A stretch of 64,000 bases of DNA from Siphonodentalium dalli (taxonomy: Eukaryota > Mollusca > Scaphopoda > Gadilida > Siphonodentaliidae): positions 25,546,987 to 25,610,986 of the forward strand of contig CP136063.1 of assembly GCA_032622095.1 (NCBI GenBank). The letters are read 5' to 3'. The translations under genes and the position numbers were made by a program. This document shows positions 10,391-20,552 of this stretch, in pieces; position 1 is the stretch's first letter; the number at the start of each line of letters is the position of its first letter. The notes beneath the pieces are model-generated. The model ran no database searches, was not told the DNA's origin, and saw nothing but the letters and a program-made list of their open reading frames with translations.

Positions 10391-11155
10391 TATTATAAAG
10401 AGCGTCCATGCTCCCGTCTCCCGAATGCGGTATATTATAAAGAGCGTTCACGCTCCCGTCGCCCAAAGGTGGTATATTATAAAGAGCGTCCATGCTCCCG
10501 TCTCCCAAAGGCGGTATATTATAAAGAGTGTTCATGCTCCCGTCTCCAGAATGCGGTATATTATCAAGAGCGTTCATGCTCCCGTCGCCCGATGGCGGTA
10601 TATTATAAAGAGTGTTCATGCTCCCGTCTCCCGAATGCGGTATATTATAAGAGCGTTCATGCTCCCGTCGCCCGATGGCGGTATATTATAAAGAGTGTCA
10701 TGCTCCCGTCTCTCGAATGCGGTATATTATAAGAGCGTTCATGCTCCCATTGCCCAAAGGCGGTATATTATAAAGAGCGTTCGTGCTATAGTCTCCGGAA
10801 TGCGGTATATTATAAAGAGCGTTCATGCTCCCGTCGCACAAAGGCGGTACATTATAAAGAGCGTTCATGCTAGTCTCCGGAATGCGGTATATTATAAGAG
10901 CGTTCATGCTCCCGTCGCACAAAGGCGGTATATTATAAAGAGCGTCCATGCTCCCGTCGCCCAAAGGCGGTATATTATAAAGAGCGTTCATGCTCCCATC
11001 GCCCAAAGGCGATATATTATAAAGAGCGTTCATGCTCCCGTCGCCAAAAGCCGGTATATTATAAAGAGCGTTCATGCTTCCGTCGCCCGAAGGCGGTATA
11101 TTATAAAGAGCGTTCATGCTCCCGTCGCCCGAAGGCGGTATATAAAGAGCGTTCT
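10391..11155. repeat. 42-bp tandem array, about 18 units
   Basis: Units contain GGTATATTATAAAGAGCGTT and TCATGCTCCCGTCGCCC, and most have a spacing of 42 bases. A few units carry one- to three-base deletions. Because 42 is a multiple of three, both strands stay open for long stretches (repeats of YIIKSVHAPV on plus, NALYNIPPSGDGSM on minus). Indels shift frames between units and no start, splice or conservation signal supports coding. Confidence 0.9.
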
Positions 11156-11186
11156 CGATTATGACATGTTTCTCTCATTTTCAACG

Positions 11187-11726
11187 TTAAATGGTGGATT
11201 ATCTCTTCATGTGAACATTTTTTAAATAGTTGTGCGGGTATAACATACAGCTATGAATTGATGATCCCTGTCCGGAAAAGCTTCTACAAATTAATATTTT
11301 ATTTCGAATATTTTATTATAAAATGGGATGATTAAATGGGTCACTTTATTGTTATATTTTAAGAACAGACCATTCAGGCGATACAACATAGTCATAGAGA
11401 TCAGTAGGGTGTCCCCTTAGCTGCGTTCCGAACGTCAAATGTCCCAAATGTATTGTTGTATTTTTTATTATATAGTTATAAGCGATAATGAGTCTAATTA
11501 ACGTTTATTTGTGACAAAATTGCACAATAAAATTTCTGGTCTGTGTTAACAGTAACCACTACTGTTCGTCAGCTAAAAACCACACGTTTTTAGACCAGGA
11601 CATATTCGAAATATAATCAATATAAATCGATAGAAGCGTTTCCGGACAGGGGTCTTCGATTCATATCTAATAGTTAAACCCAGGTAACTATATAATACAT
11701 GTTTACAAAGAGATAGACATCTTTAA
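11187..11726 (+). mobile_element. TTAA-flanked MITE, copy C (diverged)
   Basis: A 540-bp element, plus orientation, beginning TTAAATGGTGGATTATCTC and ending AGATAGACATCTTTAA. The inner blocks CCTGTCCGGAAA, TTATTTCGAATATTTTATT and TTTTTAGACCAGGA match copies A, B, D and E at lower identity, so this is an older insertion. Confidence 0.75.
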
Positions 11727-12299
11727 ATGGTGGATGATTTTTTATTTATTTTTGCGATTCTTGTGCTATACGAATGATGGTGTTTTCAAGGATTTTTTTA
11801 TTTTTATTTTGTCTAGTAAGCTGAAAATGTACCGTAAAGTGGAATCTTTAACTATTCGTTTAGTTAAATGACATATTGGACTTGTTCTGATGCGTGCAAT
11901 GATAAATTAGTACTCATGCGCTATGCCAACCTGAGGAATATAGCAGTCTACTAACATCGCCGAAAGTTTCAACGAAATCGACCATAACATTCCATATAAA
12001 ACGTCGTCTGAAGTACGCTCAATTGTAAATATTTACATCTCGAGTCGGGACGCAACTATCGGTGACAAACTAACAAAAATTATTTCGCCATCGAGAGACA
12101 TTGCATTTAGTTAATATATAAGAATGACGGTGTAAGTTGTCAATTTGGATTAATATTCGTAAAAATAACTATTTTGAGCAAGATTATTCTCAATTTCTAT
12201 TTGATCACCCCACCGGTGTGTAAATAGTTGTCTCATGTAAAAATGGCTGAGAAAATAAAGCATTCAAACCAAAGCAGTGTTTCACATCACTTTAATATG
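11727..12299. other. Unannotated stretch
   Basis: AT-rich sequence with no supported gene or repeat. Confidence 0.4.
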
Positions 12300-12745
12300 C
12301 ATTTAATATTCCTTCGGGAAATATTCAGTTAATACGCATTTGCGAGCAGATCCTTTAGGAAATATTCAGTTAATACCCATTGCCGAGCATATCCTTTAGG
12401 AAATATTCAGTTAATACCCATTGCCGAGCAGATCCTTCGGGAAATATTCAGTTAATACTCATTGTCGAGCAGATCCTTTAGGCAATATTCAGTTAATACC
12501 CATTGCCGAGCAGATCCTTCGGGAAATATTCAGTTAATACCCATTGCCGAGCAGATCCTTCGGGAAATATTCAGTTAATACTCATTGCCGAGCAGATCCT
12601 TTAGGAAATATTCAGTTAATACCCATTGCCGAGCAGATCCTTCGGGAAATATTCAGTTAATACCCATTGCCGAGCAGATCCTTCGGGAAATATTCAGTTA
12701 ATACTCATTGTCGAGCAGATCCTTTAGGCAATATTCAGTTAATAA
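12300..12745. repeat. 41-bp tandem array, about 11 units
   Basis: Units carry ATATTCAGTTAATACCCATT and GCCGAGCAGATCCTT(C/T), repeated every 41 bases. Two unit types (CCTTCGGGAA and CCTTTAGGAA) alternate irregularly. The array ends at a small hairpin, AATAAGTTCAA...TTGAACTTATT, at about 12740-12772. Confidence 0.9.
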
Positions 12746-12774
12746 GTTCAAAGTCGTTTGTTGAACTTATTATT

Positions 12775-14248
12775 TGAACATTTCTCCTTCTGTACTTGTG
12801 TTATATGTCGTCTGCTTATTGTTCATGACAATCCCTTCAGATAAATAATACACATGTATACCACTACAATGTATACTTGTATTACGCAATGGGGGAATAT
12901 ATCTGATAAGAAAGGGTTAAACTCGAAATGTCGCTGTAAATTATCGGAAATGTATATTTATGAACCCAACTCTGGTTGTACGCATTCTATGTTATATACT
13001 TCCAGATTGGACCATACGAATGAAAACACATGTCAGAAATTCAATCCCACACATCAGAGTTCTGGAGTTAGACTTGAATGGAACTTCGGTTAGTGCACGT
13101 ACATAATATACTATTGTCATCACGTGGGTATTCACAGGATGACTGGAAATGGTCTCAATCGGCATCTCTGGTTCAAACTTAGTTTTATCAAGATTTAAAA
13201 AAAAGGTTATAATGTGACCCAATACCTTCGCTGAGGGTAATATACTAACAATAAAAAGTAGACACTTTTTTGACGTTAGGTAGTTCGTTTGAAACATAAT
13301 TATCAGTCACAGAGGGCGGATAATGCGTGTCAAAGATGCGAATGATATGCTTCACATTTTGACCGTTTCTGCTTGAAAATATCCCAATTATCATTCGGAC
13401 AGCCCTGAAGAGATGCCCGTCTATATACAAAACTATTTTCATAACAAATACTGAGTCCATCCTGGCAATGGATCTCTCACAACGGATTGGATTGGATTGT
13501 TTATTTGCACAAATAAATTAAATACATAATACAAAAACATAATAATATATCCTGAACTTTTGCCAGGAGCGGCATGGCCTATAGATATCCACACACTGAA
13601 TTATACGTGCCATAAAAGTTTCTTTTCCAAATATCACGGTTGATCGCTAATGGTATATATCCAATGAATGTTATAGCATTCATGTGGAGTGTTTGTAAAC
13701 ATTATCCCAAAGAGAAAGAAAGCTTCCACATTGCTATTCAGTTACTGTGCGCTCCGACGTTTGCAGCAGTCACCGTAATAAATGCTGGTATTTATTCATC
13801 GACCGCTTGTCAGTTACAGCATATCAGTTTGTTGACAATCTTCCGATAGAACAACAAACTACACCTTTCTTAGGCCATTTACCACCGGGTCTTGTCGATA
13901 TTAGTCAGATACCTGGTACACATTTATTGCGATTTTCTGGTACGAATGGAGTTCGTTCCTTGAAACGCCTTCAAATATGATATTTTATCGAAGTTAACTA
14001 TCCCGCTTGTATGTGTTAAAGTCGCCGTCGCGAAAATTCTCAATATATGTTCATTTATTCATATTGGTATCAAGTTATGCACACTTATTTAAGAAAACAA
14101 TCCCCCGCTGTCTGAAAGATACGAGTGTTTACGACTGTGTGTGTCTGGATGATAGCCTGATGCCTCACTTCATTATCTATTTTGACGGAAATAGTTATTT
14201 GCGAGAAAGCGTGTGACGTATTAAAGGACCTTGGGTATTTCCCACAGA
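12775..14248. other. Unannotated stretch
   Basis: Several short open frames exist, such as a cysteine-containing one near 12854-13093, but none has splice sites or family features I can recognise. Confidence 0.35.
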
Positions 14249-14441
14249 ATGGCTGACACTGACAGAAACATTTTTTGCGATCTGATTGTTCCTCGTCTGA
14301 TTCGTCAGCAGAAGACACTTTAAATTTGACAACGGGAGCGTACATGCACGAGCCGGAATTACCACAAAATTACCATGGTGTGAGACCACCAAACGATCCA
14401 GAACTTGGATGGCGAAGAGATGAAAATCGCATAAGAAAATG
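14249..14441 (+). pseudogene. P2X7-C-terminal-like gene relic, first exon
   Basis: A frame beginning at ATG 14249 (MADTDRN) breaks after a few codons. A shifted frame then runs SSSDSSAEDT, later GAYMHEPELPQNYHG, then RPPNDPELGWRRDENRIRK, and ends at a good donor, AATG/GTGAGT. An acidic Ser-rich start leading to a 'YMxEPE' type segment and then the zinc-binding domain is, from memory, the layout of invertebrate proteins carrying the P2X7 intracellular (ballast) domain. The split codon TG|G completes the Trp before the cysteine motif of the next exon, so the two exons belong together. The early frameshift points to a pseudogene. Confidence 0.65.
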
Positions 14442-15219
14442 GTGAGTCACTGAGCGTCTCTTATTAGAGACATTAATTCCCCCGAGATGTCGCTCGTAAG
14501 CTGACTTCCGGTATTAAAAAAAAGGCGTCCCGACCATGGAACCGGAGCGGGGTGTTGCAATCTATGGAATCACATGACACTCGATCTTTATAGATATTTC
14601 TGGATTTCGCGATAAAACGAAATCCGAATAAATAAGCTATCATTTAGTGCTCAAATAAATAACCGGCATCAATTAGAACATGATAAAAGAATTTTTCGAA
14701 AATTACGCGGACAAGTAATTGGGGTTCAATGCAGTGCTCGTGGGTAACAAGTAATGTTTGAGACAGGAAAAAAAATGATTTACCTGCTGCGCTCTCATCG
14801 GCCAACCGCTTTTCTGCCCGGTAAAAGTTAATGGCGAACCAAATTTTATAGTAGCTATAAATAGACAAGGGTTCGTTTCACTGAATAGTTCGTTTTAGTT
14901 CTCACTTCCGCTTTAGATCCAGATCTGAAGCACGTTTTCGCGAACAGAACGCTTTTTACGAAGCAAAAGCTATACGAAGAACATATTTCACTTGTTTATT
15001 TTGTGGTAGGTGAAGCTAAACATTGAATACGTATATTCGGAGTGCCACGACCTTGTTCCCATTGTCTTCGACACAACTTATAAATTATTGTCATTGCCGT
15101 CATCAGTTTTACTAGTTACCTGAGGCTGAGTACCTGGTCAAAAACAGGTGTTAGATGAAAGTGTATTGTGATAGCATTCATATGCATGTTATGCAGTGCA
15201 GTGTTACAGACAAAAGTAT
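14442..15219. other. Intron of the P2X7-like relic, 5' part
   Basis: No separate gene is seen. The first bases are the donor GTGAGT. Confidence 0.4.
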
Positions 15220-15630
15220 AACTTATATATATCCCCCAAATATTTTATCCGGGGGGACTATTAAAATAGCCGGTGTCGTCCGTCCGTCCATGTGTGCGTG
15301 CGTCCGGAAATGGTTTCCGGATGATAACTTCAGTTTCGGTTATTAGATCAACAGCAAATTTCATAGATGAGTTTATCAGATCAAAATACAGGTCAAGTTC
15401 GAATATGGGTTTTCTCCGCAAATGTTTGCGAGAGTTGTGACCCTTTTTCGACTTGGAATCGTGTCAATTTCTGGTTTCCGGATGATAACTTCAATTTGGG
15501 TGATCATATCTGAACAAAATTTGTAATATGCGTTTATCAGCTCGAAATACAGGTAAAGTTGGAATATGGGTACAATCCGCCCATTTTTGCTAGAGTTATG
15601 GTCCTTTTTCGAATTATAATCATATAAGTT
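15220..15630. repeat. Dispersed repeat, GTCCGTCCGTCC / GGATGATAACTTCAG family
   Basis: It starts with a G-rich and CCGTCCGTCC segment, then has two units of GGTTTCCGGATGATAACTTC spaced about 161 bases apart with CAGGT(C/A)AAGTT(C/G)GAATATGGG between them. It is the same family as 3515-4530. Confidence 0.75.
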
Positions 15631-16639
15631 AGCTGCATCATGCTGTGTCATTCTGCAGGCTGCATTTCATATATATATACATTCATCGCAAAATGTTGCA
15701 ATTTTCTTTTGATTTTTCATGTTGTCCGCCACTTTCCCCTGATGGCACAGTCATTACTGACAATTAATTCCATAAATTTCATCATATTTCAGCAGCACAA
15801 AACCTTCAGTAAGGCAAGGACACACTATTACCTAACTGAGTGAATCCTGGTGTGTTGTATGTCATGGGTTCGACTTTGGAGCATTTCTCGAAATATGAAT
15901 TTGTCATGTCTTAAAACTGACATTTTTTCAAAGTCAATTTTTCTAACTTAGACCAATTCTAAGTAATGAAACTCAATCAAATGGTTATGTTTATGTTCTA
16001 AATTACTACAATACCCAAAATATTTCCACAACATCTCAAATACAAAAAAGTTTGTAATGTTGCTACTCTTATTAAAAATATCGCGGTCACTGGCAAAACA
16101 TGTGAAAATAAAATTGATGTAAATACTAGCTAAAACCCCGTTTATACGAGCGGACATGTGTAATAATCATTACGCATACTCAATACATCGAAATATGAAA
16201 TATAATTCAAGGAAAAGTTATGTGTCTGCCGAAATGTTAGTCTAAAAATATACTAGTAGTATTTTTTTTACTAAAGATGTCAATTTTTTGATGTATTGAA
16301 ATTCTGGACTCGACCACTGCCAGTCCATGGCTGCTCACGGATTGACATTGGTTTCAGCTATTAGTATCAGTACTATCACAATCAGAGACAGTGTTTGCAG
16401 TAACATTGCACTGGCTAAAATAATAAATAATAATTTGCCAAAAATTAGCTAACTCTTGATTTGTGACATTGTCCAAGAAAAAAAAGTGTCTTGAAAGTTG
16501 AATATTCAACATGTTAATTGTCATCTCGACACATCTTGAGCTCCTGACATGCGCATCTCAAGCTCTGAACATATTACTAGTATCTCGCGATATTATCTTG
16601 AGATCTCTGCATATTTTCTTGAGATCTTGCGTGGACTTG
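15631..16639. other. Intronic AT-rich stretch
   Basis: No supported gene or strong repeat. Confidence 0.35.
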
Positions 16640-17310
16640 CCGTCTATACATGCCAATGTATGCTATTTCTGAATATATAGTCATGAAACGGAAAGAAATT
16701 AACTTTCCAAGAAAAAGTTGTTTGAGTCAGTATTTGGGGCAGGAGAAAGATACCCGGGTTTATTATCGCCCCCACTCCCCAACCGAGCAGCTACTTATGA
16801 CAAAAATGAATTTATTATTTTATAAGTTGCTTATTTTGCTTCATACACTCATGAAAAGGCGAGAGATACTCAAGCCTCGGTATTCCCCCCTCCCACCCAA
16901 ACCCTGACTCAATGAAATTTTTCTCGATTAATTTTAATTTCTCGCCATTTCATGACTATATAAAGCGATATACCGGTACATGTCAGTGATAAATAATAAG
17001 ATATTTTTGTCTCATATGCAGCTGTTGGTTTCTTTTTTTGGGGGGGGAGGGATATTCAGGCCTGTGTAATTTCTCCCCAGCCCAAATCCTGACTCAATCA
17101 AAATTTTAATGGATATATAGCATTATAGGGCAATATAAGCAATAAAATAATTAGTTTATTTTTGTCATATACTCTTATGTAGATGCTGGGTGTGGGGGAT
17201 ATTCAGACCTGGGTATCTAATTCCCCCCTCTCCACCCAAACCCTGACTCAAACAACTTGTAACATGTTAATTTATCGCCATTTAATGACTATAACATAAA
17301 AATAAATAAG
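16640..17310. repeat. Diverged tandem and inverted repeats around ACCCAAACCCTGACTCAA
   Basis: CCACCCAAACCCTGACTCAA occurs near 16896 and 17233, with a weaker CAGCCCAAATCCTGACTCAA near 17078. Each is followed by an ATTTCTCGCCATTT(C/A)ATGACT type segment. The reverse complement, TTGTTTGAGTCAGTATTTGGGG, is at about 16718, so the first unit faces the others. The family returns at 18740-19110. Confidence 0.7.
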
Positions 17311-17940
17311 CAATAAATTAATACGTGTACATTTATATTTTGTCGTATGTTGAATTCTCGGTGGGTGTGAGCATTTGACAGACTGAAAATAGTAAAAAGG
17401 GGGGATGCAAAGGGGAGATATCATGTACACCAGGTAAACAAACTACTATAGTATAAGCTGTGCATCGTTAAAACGGGATATTAACAAAACTGGATAATGA
17501 AATAGATACCTGGTAAACAATTCAGCAGGTATAACTTCTGATAACAAATTTGTGCGGAACTTATCCAAGATGCATGTATCCATGAGAACAAGTGGACGGA
17601 CAGACGCATGCCCACTGTCATTCATCAGAACATACAGCAATGACCTAAACATTCAACCCCTTAACCACAGCAGAACTGTGGGTAACTTTTCAGGATTTAG
17701 TCCGAAATATGACTTGTTGCCATTCATGAGAGCTTTCCGATGAATTTCCACAAGCCATATTTCCAACTGAATCCTGAAACTATACCTATAATTCTGATGT
17801 GGTTAAGGGGTCGATTATTTAGGGCATTACTGTATGTCGAGTTTGTTACACATTTGTCAAAGTTTGCATCAACAAAATTGAGGAATTGAATGTTAACTCT
17901 GAGTTGTTCCATAATAAATGTATTTCCCTTGTCATTTCAG
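17311..17940. other. Intron of the P2X7-like relic, 3' part
   Basis: No gene is seen. It ends in a pyrimidine-rich acceptor, TTTCCCTTGTCATTTCAG. Confidence 0.4.
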
Positions 17941-18372
17941 GTGTTCATGCGGCCTATGTACAGTGATGGAAACTACCTGTGAGTGCAGATGTTGCCATGA
18001 GATTGAAAAAGTTGAGACCAAGCTAAAGGAAGTGACAAAAGCGATTTCATAGGAAGAAGGACACTTCAAGTGTATCACGGAGACTGTCCCCTTCATGAGT
18101 GTGTGCCTGGACCCATGGCTACTTGAAGTTGCATGTTAGGATACCAGCAACAGTATAGTCATCCGTTTAATGGACCTCTGCACAACAAATACAGGCATAT
18201 AGCATAGACAGTTTATTCGGTGGTGCTATGGCTACCATGGTTTGCATAACTGCAGACCTCTTCCATCGTGTGTTGTGAATGGCATCAGTAATTTCAGTAT
18301 GCTTTCCCAAATGATGGTGGAAATTACAGGGGCTTTCGTTTGCCCGAGCTGGAGAAATGCATGAATAAATGA
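17941..18372 (+). pseudogene. P2X7-C-terminal-like zinc-binding domain relic, main exon
   Basis: After the acceptor CATTTCAG the frame reads W-CSCGLCTVMETTCECRCCHE, then CITETVPFMSVCLDPWLLEV, the cysteine pattern of the P2X7 intracellular zinc-binding domain. Damage is clear. A TAG lies in frame at 18050-18052 and another at 18137-18139. The homology then continues in other frames as YQQQYSHPFNGPLHNKYRHI, RQFIRWCYGYHG and FPNDGGNYRGFRLPELEKC, before TGA at 18370. At least three frame changes are needed. Family members that I remember share 'YRHIAYRQ..RWC.G' and a final 'FPS..G.Y.GF'. The domain is also present as free-standing, multi-copy genes in many invertebrates, so this need not be a receptor gene. 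No membrane segment is seen. Confidence 0.8.
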
Positions 18373-18739
18373 ATGAAATCTTAATAGATTATTGTTACAA
18401 TGTATCTCCCTAATCTTCATCTCCCATATATGACTGAAAATAATTTCATTCATTTGATAACGTTTGACTCTGGAATGGCCAAATTGTTTGATATTTAACT
18501 TTGTTTTTATTTAAATTTTTTTTATTTTCAAGTGACAAATTTCCCCCCACTTTTCATAGTTTGATCCTGAAATTGCCAGAAAAATGTTTTTTTTTATAAT
18601 TCCCTTTTTTTTTTATTAAAATATATTTTTTTCCAAGCGACATATTTTTTTAATCACACAATTGATTATTTGATCTTGAAATGGCGAGAAAAATGACTTT
18701 TGAGATTTAAATTTGTTTTTATTTAATTTCATTCTTTCA
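18373..18739. other. T-rich unannotated stretch
   Basis: Long T-runs and no gene. Confidence 0.4.
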
Positions 18740-19110
18740 AATGTCCAGGTCTGGATAGCTACCCACAACCCAGCACCTACATGACAAAAAATTGTCTCAT
18801 GGTTTCATTGCTTATTTTGCTTTATAAAGTCATGAAACGAAGATTCCAGAACATGATGAACCCCCCCAACCAGCGCCTACTTGAGAAAAATCATGGTTTT
18901 ATTGCTTATTTTGCTTTAAATAGTCACGAAACAATGAGAAATTAACTTCTTCCGAGAAAATGTTGTTTGAGTCAGGGTTTGGGTGGGGTAAGATGTCCAG
19001 GCTAGGAAGGGAAGAAGTCCAGGACCTACATGACAAAAAATCATCTTGGGGGTTTTATTGATTATTTTGCTTTATAGTCATGAAATGGCAAGAAATAGAC
19101 TTCTCCTGAG
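18740..19110. repeat. Inverted members of the CCCTGACTCAA repeat family
   Basis: TTGTTTGAGTCAGGGTTTGGGTGG near 18963 and repeated TTTATTGCTTATTTTGCTTT segments match 16640-17310 in the opposite orientation. The pseudogene exon lies between the two facing groups. Confidence 0.65.
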
Positions 19111-20120
19111 AAGGTGATGTATGGAACTAATCTGCATAAAATGACAAAATAATGACTTTTGTTCACTATTTTTAAAGCAAAACGCTTTTTTATGGTCGTT
19201 ATTGTTGTCACATTTTTGTATATTATAATAAAAAAGAATGAGTCGGAGGAAAATTGGGAAAAAAAACTTGAACCCCATACAATGCTGAGGATGCGGCCCA
19301 TTTTGGGAGGGGCTGGTGTGTTTACCCTGAACATAGATATTATATTATTTAGCGTAATAACACTCCAGTATTTACTTTTTCAACTCAACGAATGGAAGAA
19401 GCCATAGTATACTGTATAGATCTGTATTTCACTGTTTGATCATATTAAAATCATTTTCACAAAGATGATACATGCAGATACGTAGACAGCATAGCCACAC
19501 AAGAAGCCCTTCTGATAGTTCAGCCATAAACGTAATTCGTACTCTTCTTGTGGGACTTGAAAGCAGAAATCTGCGAAAGCGGTCACGTATCCCATGCATT
19601 TCATATCAACAATAGGTTGAAAGTTAATAAATTTCGAAGTTCCCGTGGACCTACATGTAGATCATGCCACGAATACCTACTCCAGCGGCACGGAAGTAGA
19701 GATTCATGGCATGATCTACTGTGGTCCTATTCTGACAGTCACAGTGACACACGAACTTCGTCCAAATATGTACGAATTTACTCCGGAGCTGTTGGCCACG
19801 CGAATAATTCATGTCGTATTATTCAATATTTTATTACACACATAAATCCATTCCGAATTCACGATTTCCAACGAAAACGAAACATGTTTGTGAACTAAAA
19901 CAAAACCACGCAGAAACCGATTTCGATAACACAATGTCAACAGAATGCCGCAAGGTGATTTATGACGTCACGGGTCAAAAATAAATTACACCCAAGCTGT
20001 TGTTTGCGTTTAGAGCTGTGCGCATGCAATGGGGATTTCCTGGAATGCGAATCGATAGCGGCTAATCTTGGGACGATTAATTTCGTTCTCAGAACGACTA
20101 TGTTGGTCTAATAAGCGGGG
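19111..20120. other. Unannotated stretch with one open frame
   Basis: A plus-strand frame of about 72 codons ends at a stop near 19845 and reads YSSGTEVEIHGMIYCG in part. It has no convincing donor or acceptor and I do not recognise it. Confidence 0.3.
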
Positions 20121-20552
20121 AAATGGGTAAAATATGAACTTCGCGACGGCGACTTTAACGCACTTTTGCACATAAGAATGCGATTGTATACATAAGACAG
20201 AATAAGCCATTATAACAAGTGCTCTGGAAGTGGTCTTATTAACCGGCGAGCACTCACATAATTGTACAGGCACATTATAGAGCGGTGATATTGTACACAT
20301 GTGCATGGAACCCCTGTGAATATAATATATTATGATACTTCAAATGTTGTGCAGAATACATGCACCATGGCACTTTACTCTGCTTTCTTGGATTATATCC
20401 TTTTTGTGTAAATATGTTCTTTATTTAATAGAAGAACTGAATGGTGTTGTCTTAGATCTCTTGTGGAGTCTATAAATGTATATTAGTAGGGTTGATACTG
20501 ACAAAGTGAGGGTTGGTATAGTGTGTGTCTATACGTGTATATTAGAAGGGTT
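20121..20552. repeat. Unique flank plus array start, copy 1
   Basis: From AAATGGGTAAAATATGAAC through the first minisatellite unit, this segment recurs at 26331-26762 with an exact 6210-base offset at both checked ends and only a few substitutions. Confidence 0.95.

Noticed and set aside
10391-11225. Long frames through the 42-bp array
   Set aside because: Period divisible by three keeps frames open by chance; indels shift frames and both strands are equally open.
10391-12745. CRISPR-like arrays
   Set aside because: There are no unique spacers between conserved repeats, and the surrounding DNA is eukaryotic. These are plain tandem repeats.
19645-19845. Candidate first ILEI exon (YSSGTEVEIHG)
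   Set aside because: No convincing donor or acceptor in a phase that would join to 27813, and the match to the domain's first strand is weak.
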